From contig NZ_JBGBPY010000001.1 in assembly GCF_041107455.1 (NCBI RefSeq), positions 1,054,001-1,118,000 on the forward strand: DNA of 64,000 nucleotides, given 5' to 3'. Below, piece after piece: positions 18,688 through 27,465 of this stretch. Positions within the stretch are counted from its first letter, which is position 1. Each line of letters begins with the position of its first letter. This DNA comes from Rhodanobacter humi (GTDB lineage: Bacteria; Pseudomonadota; Gammaproteobacteria; Xanthomonadales; Rhodanobacteraceae). The notes beneath the pieces were generated by a model that made no database searches, was not told the DNA's origin, and saw only the letters and a program-made list of their open reading frames with translations. The position numbers and the translations under genes are program-made.

Positions 18688-19725
18688 ATGCGCCGCCCCA
18701 TGAATACCCCACTCGCCGCCGCCCTCGCCCGCCCCACCCTGCGCAGCCGCGCACCCGGCCTGCTGCTCGCCGTCGCCATCGCGCTGCTGGCATGGTGGCT
18801 TGGGCGACTGGTGCCGCTGATCGGCGGCCCGGTGTTCGGCATCCTGCTCGGCATCGCGGTGCGCAACACCGTCTCGCCGGATGCGCGCTTCACGCCCGGT
18901 ATCGCGTTCGGCGGCAAGCAGGTGCTGCAGTGGTCGATCATCGCGCTGGGCTTCGGCCTCAGCCTCACCCAGGTGGCGAAGACCGGTCTGGAATCGCTGT
19001 CGGTGACCCTGGTGACGCTGACCGTAGCCTTCCTCTCTGCGTGGGCGCTGGGCCGCTGGCTGGGCGTGCACGACAAGCTGAAGATCCTGATCGGCGTGGG
19101 CACCGCGATCTGCGGCGGCTCGGCGATCGCCGCGGTGACGCCGATCATCAAGCCCGACGAGCACGACACCGCGTTCGCGATCTCCACCATCTTCCTGTTC
19201 AACGTGGTGGCGGTGTTGCTGTTCCCGCTGCTCGGCCACCTGCTGCACCTCAGCGACCTCGGTTTCGGCCTGTGGGCCGGCACCGCAATCAACGACACCT
19301 CCTCGGTGGTGGCAGCCGGCTACAGTTACAGCAGCGCGGCGGGCGACTACGCCACCATCGTCAAGCTCACCCGCGCCACGCTGATCATCCCGATCTGCCT
19401 GATCCTCGCCTTCGCGGTGGCCGCGCGCGAAAAGAAGAACGGCGCCGCCGACTTCAGCCTGCGCCGCATCTTCCCGTGGTTCATCCTGTGGTTCCTGGTC
19501 GCTTCAGGCATCCGCACCGTCGGCCTGATTCCCGCCGCGCTGCTGCCCATGCTGCACGACCTCGCCGAGTTCCTGATCATCGTCGCGCTCACCGCCATAG
19601 GTCTTTCCGCGAACCTGCGCAGGATGATCGCCAGCGGCGCGCGGCCGATCCTGCTGGGGCTGGGCGTGTGGGCGGCGGTGTCGGTGAGCAGTCTCGCGGT
19701 GCAGTTGTTGATCGGGAGGCTTTGA
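18688..19725 (+). CDS. YeiH/UPF0324 family putative sulfate exporter
   Basis: 345 residues with about ten hydrophobic helices. The family motifs GGPVFGILLGIAVRN near the second helix, the GxxxCGGSAIAAVTPII segment near residues 145-160, and NDTSSVVAAGYSYS are clear. Members are called putative sulfate exporters; the transported ion is not firmly known. The ATG at 18700 is an alternative start five codons in. Paired with the divergent LysR gene. Confidence 0.88.
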   Translation: MRRPMNTPLAAALARPTLRSRAPGLLLAVAIALLAWWLGRLVPLIGGPVFGILLGIAVRNTVSPDARFTPGIAFGGKQVLQWSIIALGFGLSLTQVAKTGLESLSVTLVTLTVAFLSAWALGRWLGVHDKLKILIGVGTAICGGSAIAAVTPIIKPDEHDTAFAISTIFLFNVVAVLLFPLLGHLLHLSDLGFGLWAGTAINDTSSVVAAGYSYSSAAGDYATIVKLTRATLIIPICLILAFAVAAREKKNGAADFSLRRIFPWFILWFLVASGIRTVGLIPAALLPMLHDLAEFLIIVALTAIGLSANLRRMIASGARPILLGLGVWAAVSVSSLAVQLLIGRL

Positions 19726-19775
19726 ACCCGATTCCAAGACATGGTCCGGGAGTAGGAATCAAGGAATAAGCGCGG

Positions 19776-20168
19776 CTACTGCCCCGGCATCGCGTGAAGA
19801 TCCATTTCGAATGAGGTGAAGAAAGGCGCACTCGGTGGTTGAAACAAAACCAGGTGCGCCACCTTTTCCTCAAAGCAGACCGCAAGATCTGAATCCCCGT
19901 CGCGCCATGTGGCGACAACCTTGCCTTTCGAGTCAAGCTTCGCCACGACGACAAATGGCGGCAGGTCATTCGACCTCGCCCCAGAGAGGCATTGCGGCAA
20001 TATCTGGCTGATCGCCTTGCCCTGGGATTCGAGCAGCGTTTGGGCTCTCGCCCCATGTATCGAAGCTTCGTCACGGTCAGCAAGCGCCTTGGCCTCGCTG
20101 AAGCCGAGTGATGCAGCCAAGGCAGGCTGCATCGCTACCGCCAGAATGCAGAAAGCGATCCAACGCAT
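19776..20168 (-). CDS. Small secreted protein of unknown function
   Basis: 130 residues. I do not recognise a family. Residues 1-18 form a signal peptide (MRWIAFCILAVAMQPALA). The mature part contains two cysteines (about residues 60 and 98) that could form a disulfide, and a central VVVAKLDSKGKVVATW strand-turn-strand resembling the beta hairpin of TonB-like C-terminal domains, though this is only a resemblance. Base composition is lower in GC than its neighbours (34 of 60 bases in 19861-19920). Orphan gene between yeiH and tsaB; possibly acquired. Confidence 0.6.
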   Translation of the reverse strand: MRWIAFCILAVAMQPALAASLGFSEAKALADRDEASIHGARAQTLLESQGKAISQILPQCLSGARSNDLPPFVVVAKLDSKGKVVATWRDGDSDLAVCFEEKVAHLVLFQPPSAPFFTSFEMDLHAMPGQ

Positions 20169-20312
20169 ATGCCCGTATCCCCTGATGCAAAATGATCTTC
20201 GGACGGAGCATATCGCACAATCTTTCGGATTCCGCACGGTGCGTGCAGAACCTTGGATCACAGCATCAAGGAAGCTGGCCCACCTACCTTGCAGGATGCA
20301 GCGAGACGGCTT

Positions 20313-21005
20313 TCAGGCCTTCCCCTGCTCCACCAGCGTCAACGCCACCTTGTCGCGCAGGTACACCGGCAAGGCCTGTTCGGGCGGCAGCGCGCGGCCG
20401 GCCTTGAACTCGCGCGCGGCGAGTTCGGCCACGTGCACGGCCTGGGGATAACGCGCACCGTCGGCGTAGCGCGGCGCCACGCCCAGCCGCGTGCGCAACG
20501 CGGCTTCGTAGGTCGCCCAGCCGCTGCCAACCACCTGCCAGGCACGGACTTCGGGCAGCCGCAGGGATTCGGCGGTACAGACGCGCTCGTCGTCCAGCGC
20601 AACGAGTCCGCCTGCGCCGTCGCGGCGGTAGCTGGCGGCGTAGATTTCGCCCATGCGCGCGTCGATCACGGCGAGGATGGCGGTGTCGGCGTCGCCCGGT
20701 GCTTCCAGCGCCAGCGCGGCCAGCGAAGACACCGTGACCACGGGCAGGTCCAGCGCCAGCGCCATGCCTTGCGCCAGCGACACCGCGAGGCGCACGCCAG
20801 TGAATGCGCCGGGGCCGCGACCCACCGCGATCACGTCCAGCGCATGCTTGCCCAGGCCCGCTTCGGCCAGCAGCTCGTCGGCCATCGGCAGCACGCGCTC
20901 GGCGTGACGGCGCGGCGCCAGTTCGCTGCGGGCGATCACTTCGTCGCCGTGGATCAGGGCGACGGAGCAGGCTTCGGTGGCGGTTTCGATCGCAAGCAGG
21001 TTCAT
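20313..21005 (-). CDS. tsaB: tRNA N6-threonylcarbamoyladenosine biosynthesis protein TsaB
   Basis: 230 residues from the ATG at 21005, whose MNLLAIETATEACSVAL opening is the family start. TsaB forms a complex with TsaD and TsaE that makes t6A37 in ANN-decoding tRNAs. The conserved GRGPGAFTGVRLAVSLAQGMA segment (about residues 67-86) is present. The ASKHA-fold active site is degenerate as in all TsaB. Last gene of the minus-strand series that starts with dinG, after a 227-bp gap in which I see nothing convincing. Confidence 0.93.
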   Translation of the reverse strand: MNLLAIETATEACSVALIHGDEVIARSELAPRRHAERVLPMADELLAEAGLGKHALDVIAVGRGPGAFTGVRLAVSLAQGMALALDLPVVTVSSLAALALEAPGDADTAILAVIDARMGEIYAASYRRDGAGGLVALDDERVCTAESLRLPEVRAWQVVGSGWATYEAALRTRLGVAPRYADGARYPQAVHVAELAAREFKAGRALPPEQALPVYLRDKVALTLVEQGKA

Positions 21006-21232
21006 GGCCGCTCCATGATAGCCGTTGACGGAACGTGCGACGCCGGCACTCCGGCCGTCGTGCCTCGCCGGCTGGCCGCCATTCGCGTGGGCCAGCACCC
21101 GCATGCCGGAAGGATCATGTGCGCGCACCTCGCCAGGGAGTGCCCATCACATCAGCGGGAAGGGCGCTGCGGGAGGCGGCAACGGCCGGTTCGGGGTCGG
21201 CACGATGGCATGGCCCGGGAAGCGGGGGGTCG

Positions 21233-22378
21233 CTACGACGCTTGCACGGCGGCCAGGCTGTCCCGCGTGATGCCGGCGATGGACTTCGCGCCGGTCAGGG
21301 TCATCGCCACGCGCATCTCGCTGGCGATCAGGTCGAGCAAGTGCGCCACGCCCTGCTCGCCGGCCGCGGCCAGCGCGTAGACGAAGGCGCGGCCCAGCAG
21401 CACGCCGTCAGCGCCCAAGGCCAGCATGCGCACCACGTCCAACCCCGAGCGCACGCCGGAGTCGGCGAGGATCTTCAACTCACCCTTCACCGCATCGGCG
21501 ATGGCCGGCAGCGCGCGCGCCGAGGACAGCACGCCATCGAGCTGGCGCCCGCCGTGGTTGGACACCACGATGCCGTCGGCGCCGAAGCGCACCGCTTGCT
21601 TCGCGTCCGCGGGATCGAGGATGCCCTTCAGCACCATCGAGCCCTTCCACGATTCGCGGATCCATTCCAGATCGCGCCAGCCGATCGCGGGGTCGAAGTT
21701 CTTGCCCAGCCAGCCGATGTAATCCTCCAGCCCGATGCGATGACCGAGGTAGGCCGACACGTTGCCGAGGTCATGCGGACGGCCCCGCAGGCCCACGTCC
21801 CACGCCCAGCGCGGATGACACATGGCCTGCCAGATGCGACGCAAGCCGGCATGCGGGCCGGACATGCCCGAATGCGCGTCGCGGTAGCGCGCGCCCGGCA
21901 CCGGCATGTCCACGGTGAACACCAGGGTGCGCACGCCGGCCACCCACGCGCGTTCCAGCACGCTCTGCATGAAGTCGCGGTCCTTGAGCACGTAGAGCTG
22001 GAACCAGATCGGCCGCGACACCGCGCGCTGCACTTCCTCGATGGGGCACACCGACACCGTGGACAGGGTGAGCGGCACGCCGCGGCTCGCCGCCGCTCGC
22101 GCCGCCTGCACCTCGCCGCGGCGCGCGTACATGCCGGTGAGACCCACCGGCGCCAGCGCCACAGGCAGGGCCAGCTTCTCGCCGAACAACTCGGTGGAGA
22201 GATCGACCGTGCCGACCTCCCCAAGCACGCGCTGGCGCAAGGCGATGCTGCGCAAGTCTTCGACGTTGCGACGCAGCGTCGCCTCGTCGTAGGCGCCGCC
22301 GTCGATGTAGTGGAACAGGAACGGCGGCAGGCGGCGCTGCGCGGCGGCGCGGTAATCCATCGCGGAGGAAATGATCAT
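21233..22378 (-). CDS. lldD: FMN-dependent L-lactate dehydrogenase
   Basis: 381 residues. Membrane-associated flavoprotein that oxidises L-lactate to pyruvate and feeds electrons to quinone. Opening [29 protein letters not shown] is typical (seen as residues 1-29), followed by FMN-binding [16 protein letters not shown], the active-site [10 protein letters not shown] with catalytic His and Arg, and [25 protein letters not shown]. Other members of the family oxidise glycolate or mandelate, but the LldD pattern fits best. No lldP or lldR gene is adjacent; it follows a cobalamin-binding protein gene by 46 bp. Confidence 0.9.
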   Translation of the reverse strand: MIISSAMDYRAAAQRRLPPFLFHYIDGGAYDEATLRRNVEDLRSIALRQRVLGEVGTVDLSTELFGEKLALPVALAPVGLTGMYARRGEVQAARAAASRGVPLTLSTVSVCPIEEVQRAVSRPIWFQLYVLKDRDFMQSVLERAWVAGVRTLVFTVDMPVPGARYRDAHSGMSGPHAGLRRIWQAMCHPRWAWDVGLRGRPHDLGNVSAYLGHRIGLEDYIGWLGKNFDPAIGWRDLEWIRESWKGSMVLKGILDPADAKQAVRFGADGIVVSNHGGRQLDGVLSSARALPAIADAVKGELKILADSGVRSGLDVVRMLALGADGVLLGRAFVYALAAAGEQGVAHLLDLIASEMRVAMTLTGAKSIAGITRDSLAAVQAS

Positions 22379-22424
22379 GGTTCGCCACTCTGCACCGCCG
22401 CGCCATGGCACGCAACGCCGCGGA

Positions 22425-23189
22425 TCACTCCACCGCGGCGATCGCCGCGCGCAGCTGCCGGTAGCCTTCCACCAGGCGCGGGCCGGGCCGGCCGAGGAAG
22501 GCTTCGCTGATCGCGTGGATGTGATGGTTCGCCACCGCCGGCACCTCGCGCCAACCCTCGCGGGCACGCACCTTGTCGGCGCGATAGTTTTCGACCTTCA
22601 CCCCGCACCAGCTCATCGCCACGATGTCGGGCCGCTGCGCCGCTGCGTCCGCCAGCTCCAGCGGCACGCTCTTGGCATCTACGTCGCCCCAGGGATTGCT
22701 GCCGCCCGCGCGCTGGATGAGGTCGTTGACCCAGGAGCGCCTCGCCGCGGCGATCACTGGCTTGGGCCACCACTCCACCAGCACGCGCGGCCGCTGTCCC
22801 GTCGGCTCCACCGTCGGCATCGCCGCCTCCATCTTCGCCACCAACGCCTCACCGCGCGCCGCCACGCCCAGCGCGGCGGCGATGCGACGGATATCTCCGT
22901 ACACGTCGGCCAGCGATTGCGGATCGCACACCAGCGTCCGCAGCCCCGCGGCTTCCAGCTCCGCCACCACGCGCTCGTGGCCCGGCACGGTGAGCGAAGT
23001 CAGCACCAGCTCGGGTTCGAGCTTCAGCACGGCCTCGATATCGAGGTCGAGATCACGCCCGGTCTTGGGCAAGTCGGCCACGACCTCGGGCGGATAGTCG
23101 GAATCCGCATCCACGCCCACCAGCATGCCGCCGCAGCCCAGCGCGCAGACGATCTCGGTGTTGGAGCAGGTGTGGGAGAAGACGCGCAT
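22425..23189 (-). CDS. Cobalamin-binding protein (BtuF-like), no signal peptide
   Basis: 254 residues from the ATG at 23189; an in-frame ATG at 23204 would overlap the upstream gene by eight bases. Periplasmic-binding-protein fold of the BtuF/helical-backbone metal receptor type: opening [32 protein letters not shown], then [16 protein letters not shown]. BtuF binds vitamin B12 in the periplasm, but no signal peptide or lipobox is visible in either possible start, so this protein is predicted cytosolic. No btuC/btuD gene is nearby. Confidence 0.75.
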   Translation of the reverse strand: MRVFSHTCSNTEIVCALGCGGMLVGVDADSDYPPEVVADLPKTGRDLDLDIEAVLKLEPELVLTSLTVPGHERVVAELEAAGLRTLVCDPQSLADVYGDIRRIAAALGVAARGEALVAKMEAAMPTVEPTGQRPRVLVEWWPKPVIAAARRSWVNDLIQRAGGSNPWGDVDAKSVPLELADAAAQRPDIVAMSWCGVKVENYRADKVRAREGWREVPAVANHHIHAISEAFLGRPGPRLVEGYRQLRAAIAAVE

Positions 23190-23196
23190 GGCTGGA

Positions 23197-23616
23197 TCAG
23201 GCATCGGCCACCACGGTGCCCTGGTGGTACACGATCTTCCAGCCGTCCGGATCGCGCTGCCAGATCGTGGCGCGGCGCGTCACGCGCTCGCCCTGCCGCA
23301 ACGTGTAGGTGAGCAGGTAGACCGCGCCGGCAAGCTGGCGGCAGTGGAAATCACTGGTTTCCCACGGGTCGGGCGACGGATCGCGCTGGCGCTCGTCCAG
23401 CACATCGAGCACATGCTCGCGGCTGTAGCGGCGGCCGGAGGCGCCCACTTCCCAGAAATCCTCCGTCGTCATCACCAGATGATCGGCGCGGCTGCTCCCG
23501 CATTCCGGGCGATGGAAGATCGGCTCGCGCCGGCGCAGCTCGTCCAGCACACCGGCGAGCCGGGGATCGGTGACCAGGTTCGGTTCCACGTCGACTTCCT
23601 CCCGGCGGCGGTGCAT
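23197..23616 (-). CDS. NTF2-like / DUF4440-type small protein
   Basis: 139 residues from the ATG at 23616, which overlaps the stop of the VOC gene. Fold of nuclear transport factor 2 type: an N-terminal helix (VLDELRRREPIFHRPECG), central EDFWEVGASGRRYSREHVLDVLDE, and C-terminal strands ending TIWQRDPDGWKIVYHQGT, a pattern shared by DUF4440 proteins and steroid-isomerase-like enzymes. No specific function can be assigned. Probably translationally coupled to the VOC protein. Confidence 0.7.
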   Translation of the reverse strand: MHRRREEVDVEPNLVTDPRLAGVLDELRRREPIFHRPECGSSRADHLVMTTEDFWEVGASGRRYSREHVLDVLDERQRDPSPDPWETSDFHCRQLAGAVYLLTYTLRQGERVTRRATIWQRDPDGWKIVYHQGTVVADA

Positions 23617-23984
23617 CAGGCCGGCGGCTGCCACAGTTCGACGCGGCTGCCTTCGGGGTCGGTGATCCAGCCGAAGCGTCCGAACTCGCTCTGCTCGACG
23701 CGTTCGTCCACCGCGACGCCGGCGGCGCGCAGTTGCGCCAGCAGCGCGTCGAGGTCGTCGACGCGGAAGTTCAGCATGTACGACTGCGGGCCGCCGCCGA
23801 AGTAGCCGGTGTCGGCGGCGAACGGCGACCACAAGGTATAGCCGGCGCGCCGTTCGTCCTCGGCGAAGCGGGCGCCGCCCCACTCCTCGACGTCCAGGCC
23901 CAGATGCTGCGCATACCACGCGCCGAGTGCGGCGGGGTCGCGCGATTTGAAGAAGATGCCGCCGAGTCCGGTGACCTTTGCCAT
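23616..23984 (-). CDS. VOC family (glyoxalase/bleomycin resistance-like) protein
   Basis: 122 residues, one VOC domain of two beta-alpha-beta-beta-beta modules. Opening VTGLGGIFFKSRDPAALGAWYAQHLGL and the closing FGWITDPEGSRVELWQPP with the terminal metal-ligand Glu are typical. Similar stand-alone proteins act as small-molecule lyases or binding proteins; the substrate is unknown. It follows dinG on the same strand across a repeat element and is coupled to the NTF2-like gene. Confidence 0.82.
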   Translation of the reverse strand: MAKVTGLGGIFFKSRDPAALGAWYAQHLGLDVEEWGGARFAEDERRAGYTLWSPFAADTGYFGGGPQSYMLNFRVDDLDALLAQLRAAGVAVDERVEQSEFGRFGWITDPEGSRVELWQPPA

Positions 23985-24009
23985 CGTTCAATCCTCGCTG
24001 GGTTGTGCT

Positions 24010-24141
24010 CCCTCTCCCCCGACTTTGTCGGGGGAGAGGGTTGGGGGTGAGGGGGCGCACTTGATCTTGAAGTTTCTGAAGAGCAAGAGCTACCCCCTCA
24101 CCCTAACCCTCTCCCCCATCGCAAGCGATGGGGGAGAGGGG
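24010..24141. repeat. Inverted pair of CCCTCTCCC palindromes overlapping the dinG 3' end
   Basis: Left hairpin CCCTCTCCCCCGAC-TTTG-complement at about 24010-24040, then TTGGGGGTGAGGGGG; right half is the mirror, CCCCCTCACCCTAACCCTCTCCCCC, shown here as 24093-24117, and a hairpin ending at 24141. The dinG stop codon (24103-24105) lies inside the right half. Same family as 17673, 46603 and 56062. Confidence 0.8.
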
Positions 24142-26094
24142 ATCAATCGCGGCACGCGGGAGGGCATTCCCGAAGAATGCCTGCACGTCGGCCAGTGCGC
24201 GGGTGCGCGGCATGGCCGGCAAGCTGGCGAGGAACAGTTTGCCGTAGTTCTTGCCGGTGAGGCGCGGATCGCACAGCACCAGCACGCCGCGGTCGGTGAC
24301 GCTGCGGATCAGCCGGCCGGCGCCCTGCTTCAGCGCGATCGCCGCGGCCGGCACCTGCCAGCCCATGAAGGGGTTGATGCCCTGCTGCTCCAGCGCCTCC
24401 AGCCGCGCCACCAGCACCGGATCGTCGGGCGCGGCGAACGGCAGCTTGTCGATCACCACCACGCTGAGCGCATCGCCGGCCACGTCCACGCCTTCCCAGA
24501 AACTCGCCGCGCCGAGCAGCACGCCGTGGCCGGAGTGGCGGAACTCCTCCAGCAACTGGTGGCGCGGCGCCGTGCCCTGCACGAACAGTGGCCACGGCAC
24601 GCGCGCGCGCAGCAGCTCGGCGGCGCGGCGCAGCGCGCGGTGCGAGGTGAACAGCAGGAAGGCGCGGCCGTTCGAGGCTTGCAGCACCGGCAGCACGGCG
24701 TCGAGCACGCGCTCGGTGTAGTCGCGCGCGGCCGGATCGGGCAGGCCTTCCGGCAGGTAGCACAACGCCTGCCGCGCGTAGTCGAACGGACTTTCCAGCA
24801 GCAGCGCCTGCGGCTCGTCCAGGCCAAGCTGGCGGGCGAAGTGCTCGAACCGGCCGGCCACCGACAGCGTGGCCGAGGTGAACACCCACGCGGCTCCGCT
24901 GCGCTCGCGCATCGCACGCAAGGGCGCCGCGAGATCCAGCGGCGTGGCGTACAGGGCGAAGCCGCGCGGGAACAGCTCGTACCAGCGTACGTCGCGTTCG
25001 GAACCCCGTTCGACGATGCGCTCCAGCCGCTCGGCCAGCAGCGCGGCGCGCTCGTGCGCGTTGGCCAGGCCGCGCGAACGCTCGGCCTGCGAGGCCAGCA
25101 GGTCGGCCAGCGTGGCCAGCAGTTCGCCCACCTCGTGCAGGCCTTCGCGCACCGTGTCGACAGCTTCCAGCGCACCGAACGCGCCGCGCGACGGCAGCGG
25201 ATCCATCGCCAGGCGCAGGCGTTTCAGCGCGTCCTGCAGCGCCTCCACCGGCTCCAGCAGCAGGCCGATCGCGCCGGTGACGCCGCTGCATTCGCGCAAG
25301 GCGTCCTGCGCCAGTTCCGCAAGCTGGCGCGCGCTCACGCTCTGCGAGAAGAACTGCCCGGCCAGCTCGGGCACCTGGTGCGCCTCGTCGAGGATGAAGG
25401 CCGAGGCACCCGGCAGGATCTCGCCGAAACCCTCCTGCTTCAGCGCGAGGTCGGCGAACAGCAGGTGATGATTGACCACCACCAGCTGCGCCTCCTGCGC
25501 CTCGCGGCGCGCCTTCACCACGTGGCAGTCGTCGTAGAACGGACACTCCACGCCCAGGCAGTTCTCCGGCGTGGAGGTGACGCGCGGCCACAGCCGAGAT
25601 TCCTCCGGCACCTCGGCCAGCTCCATGCGGTCGCCACGGCGCGTGCGCGCGGACCACGCGCGTATCGTCGCCAGTTGCGCGGCCTGCGCCTTGTCGAAAC
25701 TCGCCCCCTCGCGCACGGTCTGGTCGAGCCGGTACAGGCAGAGGTAATTCGCGCGCCCCTTCAGCAGCGCGGTCTTGACGCGCGCATCCAGCACCGAGCG
25801 CACTTTCGGCAGGTCGCGGAAATACAACTGGTCCTGCAGCGCCTTGGTGCCGGTGGAGACGATCACGCGTTCACCGGACAGCAGCGCGGGCACGAGGTAG
25901 GCGTAGGTCTTGCCGGTGCCGGTGCCGGCCTCGGCGATCAGCGTCTCGCGCCCGGCGATGGCCTCGGCCACCGCGGCGGCCATCGCCTGCTGCGCGGCGC
26001 GCGGCGCGAAGTTCGGCAGCTCGCGCGCGAACGGGCCGTCGGCGCCCAGCAGCGCGGCGACACTGTCCGGCTGCGTATCGTCGAATTCGATCAT
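24103..26094 (-). CDS. ATP-dependent DNA helicase, DinG/YoaA family (XPD-like)
   Basis: 663 residues. Superfamily 2 5'-3' helicase with a 4Fe-4S cluster. Walker A GTGTGKT at residues 57-63; cluster cysteines in YLCLYRL and ENCLGVECPFYDDC; DEAH box as LDEAHQVPEL; C-terminal motifs FTSATLS, SFWEGVDVAG and QGAGRLIRS. The length and lack of a nuclease domain point to the YoaA-like type. The last 11 residues (LSPIACDGGEG) are encoded by a CCCTCTCCC repeat, so the native C-terminus has been replaced or extended. Works in repair of stalled forks and R-loops by analogy. Confidence 0.9.
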   Translation of the reverse strand: MIEFDDTQPDSVAALLGADGPFARELPNFAPRAAQQAMAAAVAEAIAGRETLIAEAGTGTGKTYAYLVPALLSGERVIVSTGTKALQDQLYFRDLPKVRSVLDARVKTALLKGRANYLCLYRLDQTVREGASFDKAQAAQLATIRAWSARTRRGDRMELAEVPEESRLWPRVTSTPENCLGVECPFYDDCHVVKARREAQEAQLVVVNHHLLFADLALKQEGFGEILPGASAFILDEAHQVPELAGQFFSQSVSARQLAELAQDALRECSGVTGAIGLLLEPVEALQDALKRLRLAMDPLPSRGAFGALEAVDTVREGLHEVGELLATLADLLASQAERSRGLANAHERAALLAERLERIVERGSERDVRWYELFPRGFALYATPLDLAAPLRAMRERSGAAWVFTSATLSVAGRFEHFARQLGLDEPQALLLESPFDYARQALCYLPEGLPDPAARDYTERVLDAVLPVLQASNGRAFLLFTSHRALRRAAELLRARVPWPLFVQGTAPRHQLLEEFRHSGHGVLLGAASFWEGVDVAGDALSVVVIDKLPFAAPDDPVLVARLEALEQQGINPFMGWQVPAAAIALKQGAGRLIRSVTDRGVLVLCDPRLTGKNYGKLFLASLPAMPRTRALADVQAFFGNALPRAAIDPLSPIACDGGEG

Positions 26095-26189
26095 CGCCGC
26101 AGTATCGCCCAGCGCCTGCACGCGGCAAACCCGTTTCGTGCCAGTTGCGTGATGGCAGCCAGCGCCCCTGCCCGGCGAAAACCCTCCGA

Positions 26190-26396
26190 CAACCCGGTGG
26201 CGCGGGGGCACCACCGGGTTGCCGGAATGCGCCCTCCCGGCGCAGACCTGCATGCTTGCAGGCAAGACATGCATACCACTCCAAGCTGCCGGGCCGGCGG
26301 CGTGTCCCGGACACGCCGGCACGCCGCGGAACGCCACGGGCCGCCGCGACGGCTCCGGAACGCCCGGACCATCGCCAGCCACGACAGGCGTTCCGG
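26190..26396. repeat. Cluster of four inverted repeats upstream of dinG
   Basis: Within the 430-bp gap between dinG and the MAPEG gene are: CAACCCGGTGG/complement (26190-26200, 26211-26221); CCTGCA-TGCT-TGCAGG (26247-26262); CGGCGTGTCC/complement (26298-26307, 26309-26318); CCGGAACGCC/complement (26355-26364, 26387-26396). No reading frame with family resemblance occurs here. It looks like a composite repeat element that must also hold the dinG promoter. Confidence 0.6.
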
Positions 26397-26524
26397 CCCG
26401 TCTCGGATAGTCAGACGTTCGAGCGGCGGAAAATTGAAATGGCGGCCGTCATGCGTCACAGGCGTCTGGCGTGGCGGGCGTTTCGGGCTCACCATGCCGC
26501 CACATCGCCATCGGGAGACGCGTC

Positions 26525-26914
26525 GTGAGCATCGAGCTGCGGATGTTGGCCTGGAGCGTCGTGCTGGGACTGGTGCAGATAGGCATCGCCACCCTGGGTT
26601 TGCTCGGCCAGCGCGGGCTGGGCTGGGCCGCCGGTGCGCGCGACACGACTCCGCCCGCGCTCGCCGGCCTGGCGGGGCGGCTGGACCGCGCCCGCGCGAA
26701 CTTCCTGGAGACGTTCCCGTTCTTCGTCGCCGTGGTGCTCGCCACGATCGCCCTGCAACGGCACGATGCGACGACCGCGCTCGGCGCCCAGCTGTATTTC
26801 TGGGCGCGGCTGGCCTACGTGCCGATCTACGCGGCGGGCATTCCGTACCTGCGCACGCTGGTGTGGGCGGCGAGCCTCGTCGGCATCGTGATCCTGCTCG
26901 GCGCGCTGTTCTGA
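26525..26914 (+). CDS. MAPEG family membrane protein
   Basis: 129 residues from the GTG at 26525, chosen because the preceding in-frame codons are polar and lack homology. Four hydrophobic helices at about 7-27, 57-75, 80-98 and 105-125, with the family hallmark RLDRARANFLETFPFFVAVVL between the first two (about residues 45-65). MAPEG proteins include glutathione transferases and peroxidases of the membrane, but bacterial members of this short type have no assigned substrate. Monocistronic, plus strand, convergent with the lipoprotein gene. Confidence 0.85.
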   Translation: MSIELRMLAWSVVLGLVQIGIATLGLLGQRGLGWAAGARDTTPPALAGLAGRLDRARANFLETFPFFVAVVLATIALQRHDATTALGAQLYFWARLAYVPIYAAGIPYLRTLVWAASLVGIVILLGALF

Positions 26915-26932
26915 GCGGATGCCGGCCCCGGC

Positions 26933-27463
26933 TCAGTACCGGTTGATGCCCTGCACGTGGCACTTCGCCAGCCACTTCTGCGCGGTGGCGGCGCCGGCCT
27001 CGTCGTCGGCTTCCTGGCGCAGCTGGGTGATGGTTTCCCAGTTGCGCGCGCACAGCGGCCCGAGCTTGGGGCCCAGCGTCCACGACTGCTGGGCCAGCTT
27101 CTGCGCCAACGCGTAATCACGCTGGTACACCGCCACCTCGGCGCGATCCTGCAGCAGCTCGGGCGAATCCGGGCTGTGCTTGAGCGCCTGGTCGAGCTTG
27201 GCCGCAGCCGCGTCGTAATGGCCGGCGTCGCTGTCGGCCTGGGCGGCCTGCTTCCAGGCGCTGATGCCGGGATCAGCCAGCGGCTGCACCGCGATCACGG
27301 ACTGCTCGCGTTCGCCGGCGGCGCGGATCGCCGCAATCATGGCGGTGGGCGCCAGCGCGGGGCGCTTCGGCGACTCGATCGGCGCCGGCGTGGTGCAGGC
27401 CGCCAGCATGGCCGCCGCCACGGGCAGCGGCCATGCGCGCAGGAATCGACGTACGAGGAACAT
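26933..27463 (-). CDS. TPR-type lipoprotein, LpoP-like candidate activator of PBP1B
   Basis: 176 residues. Signal peptide with a lipobox LAAC giving a lipidated Cys23. Residues 68-150 contain helical pairs of TPR type (KQAAQADSDAGHYDAAAAKL, LDQALKHSPDSPELLQDRAEV). It starts two bases after the PBP1B stop on the same strand, so both are made together. In Pseudomonas aeruginosa the activator LpoP is a TPR-containing lipoprotein encoded beside the PBP1B gene, and this gene has the same anatomy and place. I infer it stimulates PBP1B from the outer membrane; this has not been shown here. Confidence 0.75.
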   Translation of the reverse strand: MFLVRRFLRAWPLPVAAAMLAACTTPAPIESPKRPALAPTAMIAAIRAAGEREQSVIAVQPLADPGISAWKQAAQADSDAGHYDAAAAKLDQALKHSPDSPELLQDRAEVAVYQRDYALAQKLAQQSWTLGPKLGPLCARNWETITQLRQEADDEAGAATAQKWLAKCHVQGINRY

Positions 27464-27465
27464 GC

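Noticed and set aside
23616-26094. A defence island around the DinG-type helicase
   Set aside because: The helicase is a complete housekeeping-type DinG/YoaA protein and its neighbours (VOC, NTF2-like, cobalamin-binding, lldD) are not defence genes.
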